Shown here: piece by piece, positions 1 to 7,041 of the stretch
Numbering within the stretch: the first letter of the stretch is position 1
Layout: each line of letters starts with the position of its first letter
Assembly (NCBI GenBank): GCA_043742955.1
Contig: JAYTXL010000177.1
Coordinates: 1-11,786, forward strand
Length of the DNA: 11,786 nt
DNA from: JAYTXL01 sp043742955
GTDB lineage: Bacteria > Verrucomicrobiota > Verrucomicrobiia > Limisphaerales > JAYTXL01
Reading direction: 5' to 3'
Made by a program: the position numbers and the translations under genes
The notes under the pieces: generated by a model
The model's input: the letters and a program-made list of their open reading frames with translations, nothing else
Told to the model about the DNA's origin: nothing
Database searches by the model: none

Positions 1-2
1 GG

Positions 3-1049
3 CACACCGAGAACACCCCCGCCCCCACCCCGACGTCATTCCCGACGGAAACCGCCACCCCGCAGCCGGCAACCCCACCCTCGTTCAACCGCACGAACCT
101 GACCGCCCCCCCCGCGCCGTCGATTACCAATTGGCCGCCCGCAACCCCCATCGCAAAAACCAACTCTCCGAAAAATGAACTGCTCCCCGCCCGCCGGCGG
201 GCGGTGAATGTGTTGGAAGCGCAACTCGCCCTCGCCCGCCAGGGCATCTCGTCCGGGTCAGTGGATGGTGTTCCCGGAGCGCAAACCCGTGCGGCGCTGC
301 GCGCCTTCCAGCAGCGGGAGAAACTGCCGAGCACCGGCGATTTGGATGGCGAAACCAGGACACGTCTGGCCTTCACGAGCCCGGCCTACGCCACTTATAC
401 CGTCACGAGCGAGGATTTGGCGCGGTTGCAGCCGTTAAGCACCTCCTGGCTCGGCAAATCCCAACAGACGGCGCTGGATTACGAAACGATTTTGGAGCTG
501 GTGGCGGAGAAGGCGCGCGCCCATCCGAATTTCATCCGCCAATTGAATCCCGGCCTCGACTGGACCAATGTCATGGTGGGAACGACGGTGCAAATCCCCA
601 ATGTCCCCCGCCCCAGCCCGCGGGGCAAAGCCGCCTTCATCAAGATCCATTTACAGGACAAAACACTTCAGGCGTTCGATGCCAGCACCAATCTATTAGC
701 CCACTTTCCCTGCAGCATCGCCAAACGCGTGGAGAAACGGCCGGTCGGAGAATTGCATGTGGCGGTGATCGCGCCGAATCCGAACTATACGTTCAATCCC
801 GAGGTGTTTCCCGAATCGGCGGAGGCGCGTCAGTTGCAGCGCAAGCTGGTCCTGCCGCCCGGCCCGAACAACCCCGTGGGCACGGCATGGATCGGCCTCG
901 ACAAGCCGGGCTACGGCATTCACGGCACCCCGCGGCCGGAGGAGGTCGGTCGCACGGAATCGCACGGCTGTTTCCGCCTGGCGAATTGGAATGCGGAATT
1001 GCTGGTCCGTCTGGTCAGCATCGGCACCCCCGTGCTTGTGGAGCCATGA
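3..1049 (+). CDS. L,D-transpeptidase (YkuD), 5' partial
   Basis: Periplasmic or outer-surface murein enzyme of the YkuD/ErfK family, which forms 3-3 cross-links or attaches proteins to peptidoglycan. The frame is open without a stop to the left edge, so the true start is outside the window; the GTG at 204 is internal. Seen in order: a Pro/Thr/Asn-rich linker (nt 3-180), a PG_binding_1-like domain (about nt 204-375, with the VDGVPGAQTRAAL pattern), a LysM-like segment ending in VGTTVQIPN (about nt 399-606), then the YkuD catalytic domain (about nt 630-1046). The catalytic signature is complete: His in HGTP at nt 921-923 and SHGCFR with the nucleophile Cys at nt 969-971. A signal peptide or lipobox would lie upstream and cannot be checked. 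The stop overlaps the start of the next gene in ATGA. The family is very likely; which reaction it performs (cross-linking, lipoprotein anchoring or other) cannot be told. Confidence 0.93.
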   Translation, partial: HTENTPAPTPTSFPTETATPQPATPPSFNRTNLTAPPAPSITNWPPATPIAKTNSPKNELLPARRRAVNVLEAQLALARQGISSGSVDGVPGAQTRAALRAFQQREKLPSTGDLDGETRTRLAFTSPAYATYTVTSEDLARLQPLSTSWLGKSQQTALDYETILELVAEKARAHPNFIRQLNPGLDWTNVMVGTTVQIPNVPRPSPRGKAAFIKIHLQDKTLQAFDASTNLLAHFPCSIAKRVEKRPVGELHVAVIAPNPNYTFNPEVFPESAEARQLQRKLVLPPGPNNPVGTAWIGLDKPGYGIHGTPRPEEVGRTESHGCFRLANWNAELLVRLVSIGTPVLVEP

Positions 1050-1594
1050 GCGCCAAATTTAGCTTCCATCTGGTGAGCCAGGAAAAGCGACGCTCCCTGC
1101 CGCCCAAGATCATCATCGGCCGACAGGAGACCGAGACCGTGGCCAACGTGGCGCTTAAGCTGCTGGCGTTTTTGATTTTCTTCCGCGAACGGCTGCAGAT
1201 CGAGGCCAACCTGCACCAGGACGACATCCCGTTTGTGCCCGACCTCGTGCAGTTGGATTATGAGTTGCGCCCCAAACTCTGGGTGGAATGCGGCGCTTGC
1301 GGCATCCCCAAGCTCCACAAGCTCGCGGTAAAAGTTCCAGAAGCGGAGATCTGGGTGGTAAACCGTTCGTTGGCCGAGGCCGAACAACTCCTGCACGCGA
1401 TGGCCAAGGCAGAGCTGCGGCAGAACCGCTATCAACTGCTCGCCCTTGAATCCGAGATGTTCGAGGAACTCTGCGCCCTGATGCAAAACCGCAATGAGCT
1501 CACCTGGGTGAGGGGGGGATTCGATCCGCCGGGACTCCAGTTTGATTTCAACGGCCTCTGGTTCGACGCCCCCTTCACCGTGCTGCGTTTTTGA
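1046..1594 (+). CDS. yaeQ: YaeQ family protein
   Basis: A 182-aa protein, nearly the same length as E. coli YaeQ (about 181 aa). YaeQ proteins have a PD-(D/E)XK nuclease-like fold and no firmly established biochemical role. Visible matches to the family are GRQETET (25-31; compare ARHPSET), the helix LKLLAFLIFFRERLQ (38-51), the acidic DD at 59-60 followed by P, the strand LWVECG with E81 (78-83; compare LWIELG), and a following Lys-rich helix with VVNRS (104-108; compare TYNSR). The ATG at 1046 is chosen because the homology starts there and it overlaps the stop of the transpeptidase by 4 nt, so translation is probably coupled; an in-frame opening back to 887 is only the shadow of that gene. 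It is the last gene of its operon, since the next gene converges on it. The assignment is by recognised motifs and overall length. Confidence 0.85.
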   Translation: MSAKFSFHLVSQEKRRSLPPKIIIGRQETETVANVALKLLAFLIFFRERLQIEANLHQDDIPFVPDLVQLDYELRPKLWVECGACGIPKLHKLAVKVPEAEIWVVNRSLAEAEQLLHAMAKAELRQNRYQLLALESEMFEELCALMQNRNELTWVRGGFDPPGLQFDFNGLWFDAPFTVLRF

Positions 1595-1813
1595 CGGACG
1601 GTGGCCGGAAACGATTGCCTGGAAATACCGGATTGACGCCCAACCGCGCCGCGAGGTGGTGGTGGCGCGATCGGGGCAAAGCTGAGCGGTTCGGCATTCC
1701 CTGAACCGACCATTGGCCATGCGGCGAAACATGCCGAGCCCCTCTATCCCCGGTTCACTTTGAACGATGCAGCGGTCGTCCTGGTTCGAGCTAATCGGCC
1801 GCCGTCAACAGCA

Positions 1814-1829
1814 ACCAGCCTGAGCTGGT
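1814..1829 (-). terminator. Weak stem-loop after the flippase stop
   Basis: A perfect 6-bp stem (ACCAGC/GCTGGT) with the tetraloop CTGA lies 3 nt beyond the flippase stop codon in the 238-nt gap between two convergent genes. It has no real U-run on the minus strand (GTTGCTGTTG follows), so it may only be a weak pause or 3' stabilising hairpin. A second imperfect hairpin (CGGTTC/GAACCG, arms 1687-1692 and 1703-1708) lies nearer the yaeQ end. Nothing else was recognised between 1595 and 1832. Confidence 0.25.
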
Positions 1830-1832
1830 GGG

Positions 1833-3278
1833 TTAACCGCGTCGATCCAGAGCGGGATCGAAGGCTGGGGGGAGGCCAAAAAAGAGCCTCCAATACCACT
1901 GCCTCGCCGCTCCTAAACCGCGAAGGGCACGCACCACGGTCCACCAATTGTTGAATCCGGCTTGCACCAAACCCGCAGCCAGCAAAAGCCCCCACATACC
2001 GAACACGGGAGTCACCCCCAAGCTTAGCACCACGATCAATGCGCCCGAAATCAACGACGGTTTCACAAACGGGTTTTGGTTTTCCGTCAAGACGAGACTG
2101 CCGTACAACGAATGATGCATCTCCAGGAGTCGGATGATCAAAAATGCCGCCAGCAATGGCGTCGCCAGCAGCGGCGTGCGGGCGTGGATGAGCTCCAGCC
2201 CCCAAGGCGCGAGCCAGAGAATTGCCAACGCGCCGGCTAGGAACGTCAGCACCGTCAAACGCATGCGCGCGCTGAATAGTCGGGCGATCTCCACGTTGCG
2301 GCCTTGGGCGCGGAGCTGGTTGATCAGCGGAAGTTTCACCTGCACCCAGACGCCGCTCAGACTCACGAGCATCATCACCAGCTGCAGACTCAGGCCGAAC
2401 GACGCGGTGGCCTGCAAGCCGAGAATTGCGCTGCAAATAAGCGTGTCGGCCTGGAGCGCCAAAAACGCGCCGACGCTTACCAGGCCCATGCGCCATGCCG
2501 GCGGCCACAACGTACGGATCAACTCCGGTTGCCAGCCATGTGCCTTGAGACGCAACCCCTCGCCCGCCAGCCGCAAAAAACAGTCTCGGCCCAAAATACG
2601 ACTCGCCCAGCCGGCGGCGAAATTTCCCGCCACCATCGCCCAGATCCCCCACTGGTTCAACAGCCCGAACGCGATCAGCCCGTAGTTCACCAATTGGGAA
2701 ACGACGATAATCTGCTGCCCCTGGCGGACGCCGTTGACCCCGGCCAGCAGCGCGGGCCACAGCGCCGCCGTCATGTTCAAAAAACCTCCCGCCGCATAAC
2801 CCAGCCACGCGGCCCGCAGCGACGCAGCGTCCGCCATACCCGCCGTCCTCCCCCAAATCCACCCGCTGCCCCCCAGCGCCAGCAGCAGGAACACCAGCAC
2901 CGCCAGCCCGCGATAATACACGCGCATTGTCGCCACTAAATCTCCGAGCAAGGCGAAATTCGGCTTGGCTGTCTCACCCGCCGGCACGGTCAGATTGGCG
3001 TATCCGAAGGGCAGCAGCCGTTCCGAGCCGGCCCACAAATAACCCGCCGCACGGGTTACCGTGGGAGCAAAACCCAGATCCACCAGGCTCACGAGCATCC
3101 CGATGGAAAGAAACACATACCATAGCCCCAGCTGTTCGATCGGCAGTACGCGCACCGTGAGCGGCAGCACCAGCACCGCCGCCCCCACCCGCAACAGCAT
3201 GCTCAGGAAGCTCCACGCCACGGCGGATTCGCGCAGGCGGACCAGGGCCGCAGCAAAATTGAATGGCGCTGAGTTCAT
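1833..3278 (-). CDS. Wzx-like polysaccharide flippase (MOP superfamily)
   Basis: A 481-aa integral inner-membrane protein rich in hydrophobic segments, about 12-14 by eye. The N-terminal part has the layout of Polysacc_synt/Wzx proteins: a first helix around 20-45, then VLPIEQLGLWYVFLSIG (44-60), matching the usual Lxx(E/D)xGxW(Y)xxxS motif, and VDLGFAPTVTRAAG (66-79), matching the conserved DLGxxxxxxR stretch. Such proteins flip undecaprenyl-linked oligosaccharides to the periplasm. It lies downstream of, and on the same strand as, an FkbM methyltransferase and a GT4 glycosyltransferase, which supports glycan export. The 163-nt gap before it and a candidate promoter there suggest it can be transcribed on its own. 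The ATG at 3278 fits the start of the first amphipathic/hydrophobic region; no Shine-Dalgarno is seen. Length is usual for the family. The transported glycan is unknown, and no Wzy polymerase is in the window. Confidence 0.88.
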   Translation of the reverse strand: MNSAPFNFAAALVRLRESAVAWSFLSMLLRVGAAVLVLPLTVRVLPIEQLGLWYVFLSIGMLVSLVDLGFAPTVTRAAGYLWAGSERLLPFGYANLTVPAGETAKPNFALLGDLVATMRVYYRGLAVLVFLLLALGGSGWIWGRTAGMADAASLRAAWLGYAAGGFLNMTAALWPALLAGVNGVRQGQQIIVVSQLVNYGLIAFGLLNQWGIWAMVAGNFAAGWASRILGRDCFLRLAGEGLRLKAHGWQPELIRTLWPPAWRMGLVSVGAFLALQADTLICSAILGLQATASFGLSLQLVMMLVSLSGVWVQVKLPLINQLRAQGRNVEIARLFSARMRLTVLTFLAGALAILWLAPWGLELIHARTPLLATPLLAAFLIIRLLEMHHSLYGSLVLTENQNPFVKPSLISGALIVVLSLGVTPVFGMWGLLLAAGLVQAGFNNWWTVVRALRGLGAARQWYWRLFFGLPPAFDPALDRRG

Positions 3279-3325
3279 GCGTCGTCGCGAGGATAACGCG
3301 AAGCGGGCGGAGATTTACACTCCAT

Positions 3326-3354
3326 TTTATAATACATTCTTTCACCGCGCGCAA
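3326..3354 (-). promoter_or_regulatory. Candidate sigma70-type promoter for the flippase
   Basis: On the minus strand, TTGCGC (3354-3349) is followed after exactly 17 nt by TATAAA (3331-3326). The -10 box matches the consensus at 5 of 6 positions, the -35 box at only 3 of 6. It sits in the most AT-rich part of the gap and would give a leader of roughly 40 nt to the ATG at 3278. This is a pattern match only; sigma-factor consensus in this lineage may differ. Confidence 0.4.
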
Positions 3355-3441
3355 TTCAGCTTTCTTGTTCGCACGGCAGCCTCCGAGCCAGCACTTGGAA
3401 TAGGTCAGTCCATCAAGCCCGGTGAGGCTTGTTCAGCCAAT

Positions 3442-4629
3442 TCAGCTTCGCATTAACTTGATCAAACGCCGGGCGACCCGCGCTGGCCCGCAGTAAAGCA
3501 GCGGATGGCCTCCCAGGATGGGTTGCACCCGGATCGTTTCCGGCCAGTTGGATTCGGCCGTTGAAAGTTTGAGCGATTCAAAAAAGGCAAGGTAACGGCG
3601 CGCCATGGCATCGGCGCTAAAATCGGCAACGATGGCTGCTTTCGCCGCGCGCGACATTTGCTCCAGCAAGTCTCGGTCAGCATGGATCTTGGCGATGGCG
3701 CAGGCATAGGCGTCTGGATCCGCACGTGGCACGCGAAAACCATTCGCGGGCGTGATCACTTCCTGCACGAGACCGGGAATGTCGCCGCAAACCGGCACCA
3801 AACCCAACGCCATGGATTCTACCAGTGTCAAAGGGCCACCTTCATTGGTCGAGGTCAACAGGTAAACGTCATGCTGCCGAACCATGGCCGGCAACTGGTC
3901 ATACGGGATCGGAGAAGAGAACCGCACCAGCCCTGAACGGACGTCCTGAGCCAGTGCCGTCTTAAGAAATTTCTCCTCCGGCCCGCAACCGTGAATGGTC
4001 CAACAAAACGGTATCTGTCGATGTTTCAATGCCGCTACGATTTCGGGAAACAGCCGGATACCTTTGGAGATATTCTCAAGCCGGCCATAATACAAAAGAT
4101 GGAGCGGCGCGGAATTTTCCGGGGCCATCCGGGGTGGAACGCCCTCGGGCAAGGGTATCCCATGGGCCAGATAAGTGCAGGGAAACTGCGGGTCCAGCCG
4201 GCGCAAGTCCTCGCGCAAATAAGCAGCGACCACCACCAGATGGTCGAGCGACCCGCGATAGCGCGGACCGAAAATCTGCGGCTGGCTGGTGCGGTCATGG
4301 AAAACCCCGATCCGGGCGACCCCTGCCGGCAGGTGGCGGAGCAGTTCGAACGATTCCGCGCCGAGCACCGCAAACGCCACCGTCGGTTTGAATTCCCGCA
4401 ACCGGGCGTAGAGCTGCTGCAACCGGTCCTCGTAAATCAGCCGGTGTGCATCGGTGGTGTGAACCGGAACCTCGGCCTCCGCGAATTCCCGAGCCAGCGG
4501 ATGGTCGGCGCTGAAACTGAAAACCTCCGACGGCACACCTTGACGGCGCAGGGCCGCGGCCAAAAACATCATGTAGGTGGTCGAACCGCCCAGCGCCACG
4601 TGCCCCGTGACAAAGGCAATGCGCATCAT
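3442..4629 (-). CDS. GT4-family glycosyltransferase
   Basis: Predicted retaining glycosyltransferase of the GT-B fold, acting at the cytoplasmic face of the inner membrane on a glycan precursor. From the ATG at 4629 it has 395 aa. The N-terminal Rossmann domain starts MMRIAFVTGHVALGGSTTY, with the Gly-Gly loop at 14-15 typical of GT4. The C-terminal nucleotide-sugar domain has LLYYGRLENISKGI (178-191) and the family EX7E motif with E263 and E271 in NEGGPLTLVESMALGLVPV, then GDIPGLVQEVI. The start at 4629 is preferred over the TTG at 4644 because it overlaps the stop of the fkbM-type gene as ATGA (4626-4629), implying translational coupling, and because it places the first beta strand at the N-terminus. 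A 25-35 residue C-terminal extension after the last family helix is basic at its end (ARRLIKLMRS) and could favour membrane contact. Donor and acceptor cannot be told. Confidence 0.9.
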   Translation of the reverse strand: MMRIAFVTGHVALGGSTTYMMFLAAALRRQGVPSEVFSFSADHPLAREFAEAEVPVHTTDAHRLIYEDRLQQLYARLREFKPTVAFAVLGAESFELLRHLPAGVARIGVFHDRTSQPQIFGPRYRGSLDHLVVVAAYLREDLRRLDPQFPCTYLAHGIPLPEGVPPRMAPENSAPLHLLYYGRLENISKGIRLFPEIVAALKHRQIPFCWTIHGCGPEEKFLKTALAQDVRSGLVRFSSPIPYDQLPAMVRQHDVYLLTSTNEGGPLTLVESMALGLVPVCGDIPGLVQEVITPANGFRVPRADPDAYACAIAKIHADRDLLEQMSRAAKAAIVADFSADAMARRYLAFFESLKLSTAESNWPETIRVQPILGGHPLLYCGPARVARRLIKLMRS

Positions 4630-5528
4630 AAATTGAGCAGGCAATGCCAGCCCGCAAACCGGAACCGGGCCGCGGCCCGAGCGGCATCCAGCGTCGCAAG
4701 ATAGTTGAATGAAAAAGACGGACGGGACGCAGCTGGCGAGAAATTCAGCGGCTTGAGCTGCGGCTTGAACCAGTTGTCGCGCAACTCAAAGAGCGCGAAT
4801 CCATGCTGCTCCAAAAAGGTCGTCACGGGGCTCGGCTGGGGATTGAAATCCTCAAAGATAATATCCCGAATGCCCCGCCGGGCGAGGGTTTCTTTCGCGC
4901 CACGCAGGACACCAAGCTCATGGCCCTCCACGTCAATTTTACAGACCCCCACCAACTTGACCCCATCCATAAATTCATCCAACCGCCGGACTTTCACCCG
5001 GCCATCCTTCCGGCCAACCACGTTGTTCTGCAGGGTGGCGGAACCACGGTTGCGGATAAATTCATCGCCCTCCTCCAGCCAGGCTTCGCCCGTATTTTCT
5101 CCGAGGGCCACGTTTTCCAGCTGGACTAAGGCGAGGTCGGAACTTTGCGAACGGGCGTGATTGCATTTCAATTCATTGAATATTTCCGCGTGCGGTTCAA
5201 ACGCCATCACACGCCCGCCACGGCCCGCCTTAAAAGCCATCAATGAAGAGTTCTGGCCAAGGTTTGCACCCACCTCCACCGCACATTCACCCATATCCAG
5301 CAAACGCCAGATTGACTCCGGCACCACCTTGTCGAAGATGCCGTGATGATAAATGGCGGAGCCTATGTTCTCGCCGGTGTAAACCTGCACCAGCGCACCC
5401 CACGGCAACCGGACAGTTGCCTGCGCCGGCAGCGGCTTTCCGATCCGCGCCAGGCGCCGGCAGATCTGACGGGGACGCAAGAAATATTCCGGCTTGGAAA
5501 AACATTTGAAAGGATTCGGTAGTATCAT
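4626..5528 (-). CDS. FkbM-family SAM-dependent methyltransferase
   Basis: A 300-aa putative O-methyltransferase of the Methyltransf_21/FkbM family, which methylates sugars of surface glycans and secondary metabolites. Visible motifs: the SAM-binding loop VEVGANLGQNSS (84-95), the acidic end of strand 2 in MAFEPH (E111), and the family hallmark CKIDVEGHELGVLRGA (196-211). It ends IFEDFNP...FLEQHGFALFELRDNWF (about 224-254), as usual for the family. Residues 1-60 form a basic N-terminal extension (FKCFSKPEYFLRPRQICRRL). The ATG at 5528 is the first good start after the divergent intergenic region. The gene leads the minus-strand block and overlaps the downstream GT4 gene by 4 nt, so the pair is probably co-translated and the methyl acceptor is probably a residue of the same glycan. 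That last point is inference from context. Confidence 0.9.
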   Translation of the reverse strand: MILPNPFKCFSKPEYFLRPRQICRRLARIGKPLPAQATVRLPWGALVQVYTGENIGSAIYHHGIFDKVVPESIWRLLDMGECAVEVGANLGQNSSLMAFKAGRGGRVMAFEPHAEIFNELKCNHARSQSSDLALVQLENVALGENTGEAWLEEGDEFIRNRGSATLQNNVVGRKDGRVKVRRLDEFMDGVKLVGVCKIDVEGHELGVLRGAKETLARRGIRDIIFEDFNPQPSPVTTFLEQHGFALFELRDNWFKPQLKPLNFSPAASRPSFSFNYLATLDAARAAARFRFAGWHCLLNL

Positions 5529-5820
5529 GTCAGGGGCCGCGCAAGGCTTTGGTGAAGAGTGAACCTTGCCACCAAATCCGCACGGGCCAATCCTTTTTCA
5601 GATTCTCCGAATCGGCGTCCAAAGGCCAGCCCCCAAAACTGCGCAGCGGTGCACTTCCGCAACTTTGAAAGTTACCGCCTATCAGCAACCATAGCCAAGA
5701 AATGAAAGACATCTGAAACAGCTTGAACCTCCGCTCATGCTTATACAAACTGCGCTCTAATGCAAGGCCCTGCATCCAGGCTCACGGTAGCCAGTTCACC
5801 AACTCATTCATAAATCCTTC
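5529..5820. promoter_or_regulatory. Divergent intergenic region
   Basis: These 292 nt separate the minus-strand fkbM-type gene from the plus-strand GT4 gene, so promoters for both should lie here. Composition is less GC-rich than the flanking genes. I see no -35/-10 pair with acceptable spacing: TTGAAC (5723-5728) and TATACA (5742-5747) on plus are only 13 nt apart, and TTGCAT and TATAAG on minus are 14 nt apart. Two palindromes are present: AACTTTGAAAGTT (5661-5673) and an imperfect TGCAAGGCCCTGCA (5761-5774). A minus-strand open frame (5530-5775) is not supported as a gene. Confidence 0.5.
5661..5673. promoter_or_regulatory. Palindromic possible operator AACTTTGAAAGTT
   Basis: Perfect 6-nt inverted arms around one central base, lying in the middle of the divergent region. 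On its 3' side it directly adjoins ACCGC (5674-5678), which pairs with GCGGT at 5646-5650. The form fits a dimeric regulator site able to act on both divergent genes, but a 13-bp palindrome can arise by chance and no regulator gene is in the window. Confidence 0.25.
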
Positions 5821-6984
5821 ATGTCCGTGCCATCCGTAAACACCCTTTTCATTACCGCCGGCAGTTGGACTTTGCCGGAGACGGCCATGGCCTTTGAACA
5901 TCAGGGTGCGCTCGCGGGCCTGTGGATGTCCGACCGCAATAAAGGCCGGGTGCCGAAAGCCAAATTCAACTGGTGCTGGCCGGTTTTTGCCCTCACCAAG
6001 CCACTGTGGTTCACCCCGTTGCCGGGTTACTGGGCGGAACGCATGTTCTGGAATAGCCTCCCGGTTTGGAAAGCCTGGTTCGGCTGCCAGCGCTTTCCCG
6101 AATGCAACGTGATCCACGCCCGCCTCGGCTACGCCCTGGAACCCTTCCAGCGCGCGGGAACCACCCTCCTGAAGGTCCTGGATTGCTGCAACAGCCACCC
6201 CACCACCCAGGTGGGTTACTGGCAGCGGGAGCTGGATCTCTTTTCTCCAGGTCACAAACCGGTGGTGCCGGATTTCATGTTCCGCCGCATGAACCAGGAA
6301 ATTGCCTTGGCCGATGTGCTGCTGTGCCCTTCGGATTTCGTCCGGGACACGATGATTGCCAACGGCGTGGCCCCGGACAAATGTTTCGTCTGTCCCTTCG
6401 GATTTGACCGCCGGCTGTTCACCCCTCGGAATACCATCCCGGAGCATCCCCATTTCATTTTTGTGGGCACCATCTGTTTGAGGAAAGGGGTGCAATATCT
6501 TTTGCGCGCTTTTACAGTGCTAAAAAAACAAATCCCCGCCGCCACTTTGGTGCTGATCGGCGGCATTGATCGCGATTTTGAAAAAGAAATTAAAAAATGG
6601 AGAAACTGCTTTGACCACATTCCCTTCTGCCCGCAAGCCCAGCTGGTAGCCGAATTGCAACGCGCCACCGCCTTTGTCTTTCCTTCGTGTGAAGAGGGAT
6701 TCGCCCGCGCCATCATCGAAGCCATGGGCTGTGCCCTGCCCATCATTGCCACCTATGAAAGCGGGGCCACCACCTTGATTCAAGACGGCGTGAACGGATT
6801 GATCGTTCGTCCTCATGACGTGGTCGGGCTGGCTCAGGCCATGGAACGCGTGGCGGTCAATCGCGAGCTCAACCAAAGTCTGGGCCACGCCGCCTACCAG
6901 ACGGTCAAAGATCGCACCTGGCAGCGCTACGGCGAAGAAGTGCTGGCGCATTACGAGCTTCGCCTCACCCAACGAACCCGCTAA
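5821..6984 (+). CDS. GT4-family glycosyltransferase, aromatic-rich N-domain
   Basis: A 387-aa predicted retaining GT-B glycosyltransferase. The C-terminal donor domain is clear: FIFVGTICLRKGVQYLLRAF (212-231), VLIGG (244-248), and the EX7E motif with E292 and E300 in CEEGFARAIIEAMGCALPII, then TYESGATTLIQDGVNG (311-326) and a closing W-x-x-Y-G-E-E-V-L helix (367-375). The N-terminal acceptor half is unusual: the Gly-rich loop of common GT4 enzymes is not evident, and residues 51-90 are packed with Trp and Phe. VLDCCNSHP (119-127), YWQREL (133-138) and LCPSDFVRDTMIANGV (168-183) belong, as I recall, to a recurring GT4 subgroup. The ATG at 5821 is the first in frame. It is transcribed divergently from the fkbM-type gene and followed at once by an intrinsic-terminator candidate, so it may be a single-gene unit. 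It probably acts in the same envelope-glycan pathway; donor and acceptor are unknown. Confidence 0.9.
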   Translation: MSVPSVNTLFITAGSWTLPETAMAFEHQGALAGLWMSDRNKGRVPKAKFNWCWPVFALTKPLWFTPLPGYWAERMFWNSLPVWKAWFGCQRFPECNVIHARLGYALEPFQRAGTTLLKVLDCCNSHPTTQVGYWQRELDLFSPGHKPVVPDFMFRRMNQEIALADVLLCPSDFVRDTMIANGVAPDKCFVCPFGFDRRLFTPRNTIPEHPHFIFVGTICLRKGVQYLLRAFTVLKKQIPAATLVLIGGIDRDFEKEIKKWRNCFDHIPFCPQAQLVAELQRATAFVFPSCEEGFARAIIEAMGCALPIIATYESGATTLIQDGVNGLIVRPHDVVGLAQAMERVAVNRELNQSLGHAAYQTVKDRTWQRYGEEVLAHYELRLTQRTR

Positions 6985-6985
6985 T

Positions 6986-7028
6986 CCGGGGACGAAGTTT
7001 TGCCTTTTACCTTTCCCCGGTTTTCTTC
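6986..7028 (+). terminator. Rho-independent terminator candidate
   Basis: It starts 1 nt after the GT4 stop codon. A 7-bp stem CCGGGGA (6986-6992) / TCCCCGG (7014-7020) is extended inward, after a 2-nt bulge, by AAG/CTT (6995-6997 with 7011-7013). It is followed immediately by TTTTCTTC (7021-7028). A GC-rich stem plus a T-tract is the classic form; the loop (13 nt after the extension) is somewhat long. It lies only 14 nt before yajQ, so it could also attenuate read-through into that gene. Confidence 0.6.
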
Positions 7029-7041
7029 TACCTTCGCCCCC

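Noticed and set aside
920..1732. Minus-strand 270-codon open frame opposite the transpeptidase end and yaeQ
   Set aside because: Both plus-strand genes are supported by family motifs and coupled by ATGA; the antisense translation matches nothing known to me.
1744..2862. Long minus-strand open frame (372 codons) overlapping the flippase in another frame
   Set aside because: Its translation is Arg/Gly-rich low-complexity text, while the overlapping frame gives a proper multi-pass membrane protein with flippase motifs.
3414..3431. Inverted repeat CAAGCC/GGCTTG 10 nt past the stop of the minus-strand GT4 gene, considered as a terminator
   Set aside because: Only 6 bp, 6-nt loop, and no U-run on the minus strand.
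5530..5775. Minus-strand 81-codon open frame ending just before the fkbM-type start, with an internal hydrophobic stretch and a Cys that looks vaguely lipoprotein-like
   Set aside because: No recognisable family, no coding character by eye, and it covers the only place for the divergent promoters. Short open frames are common in GC-rich DNA.
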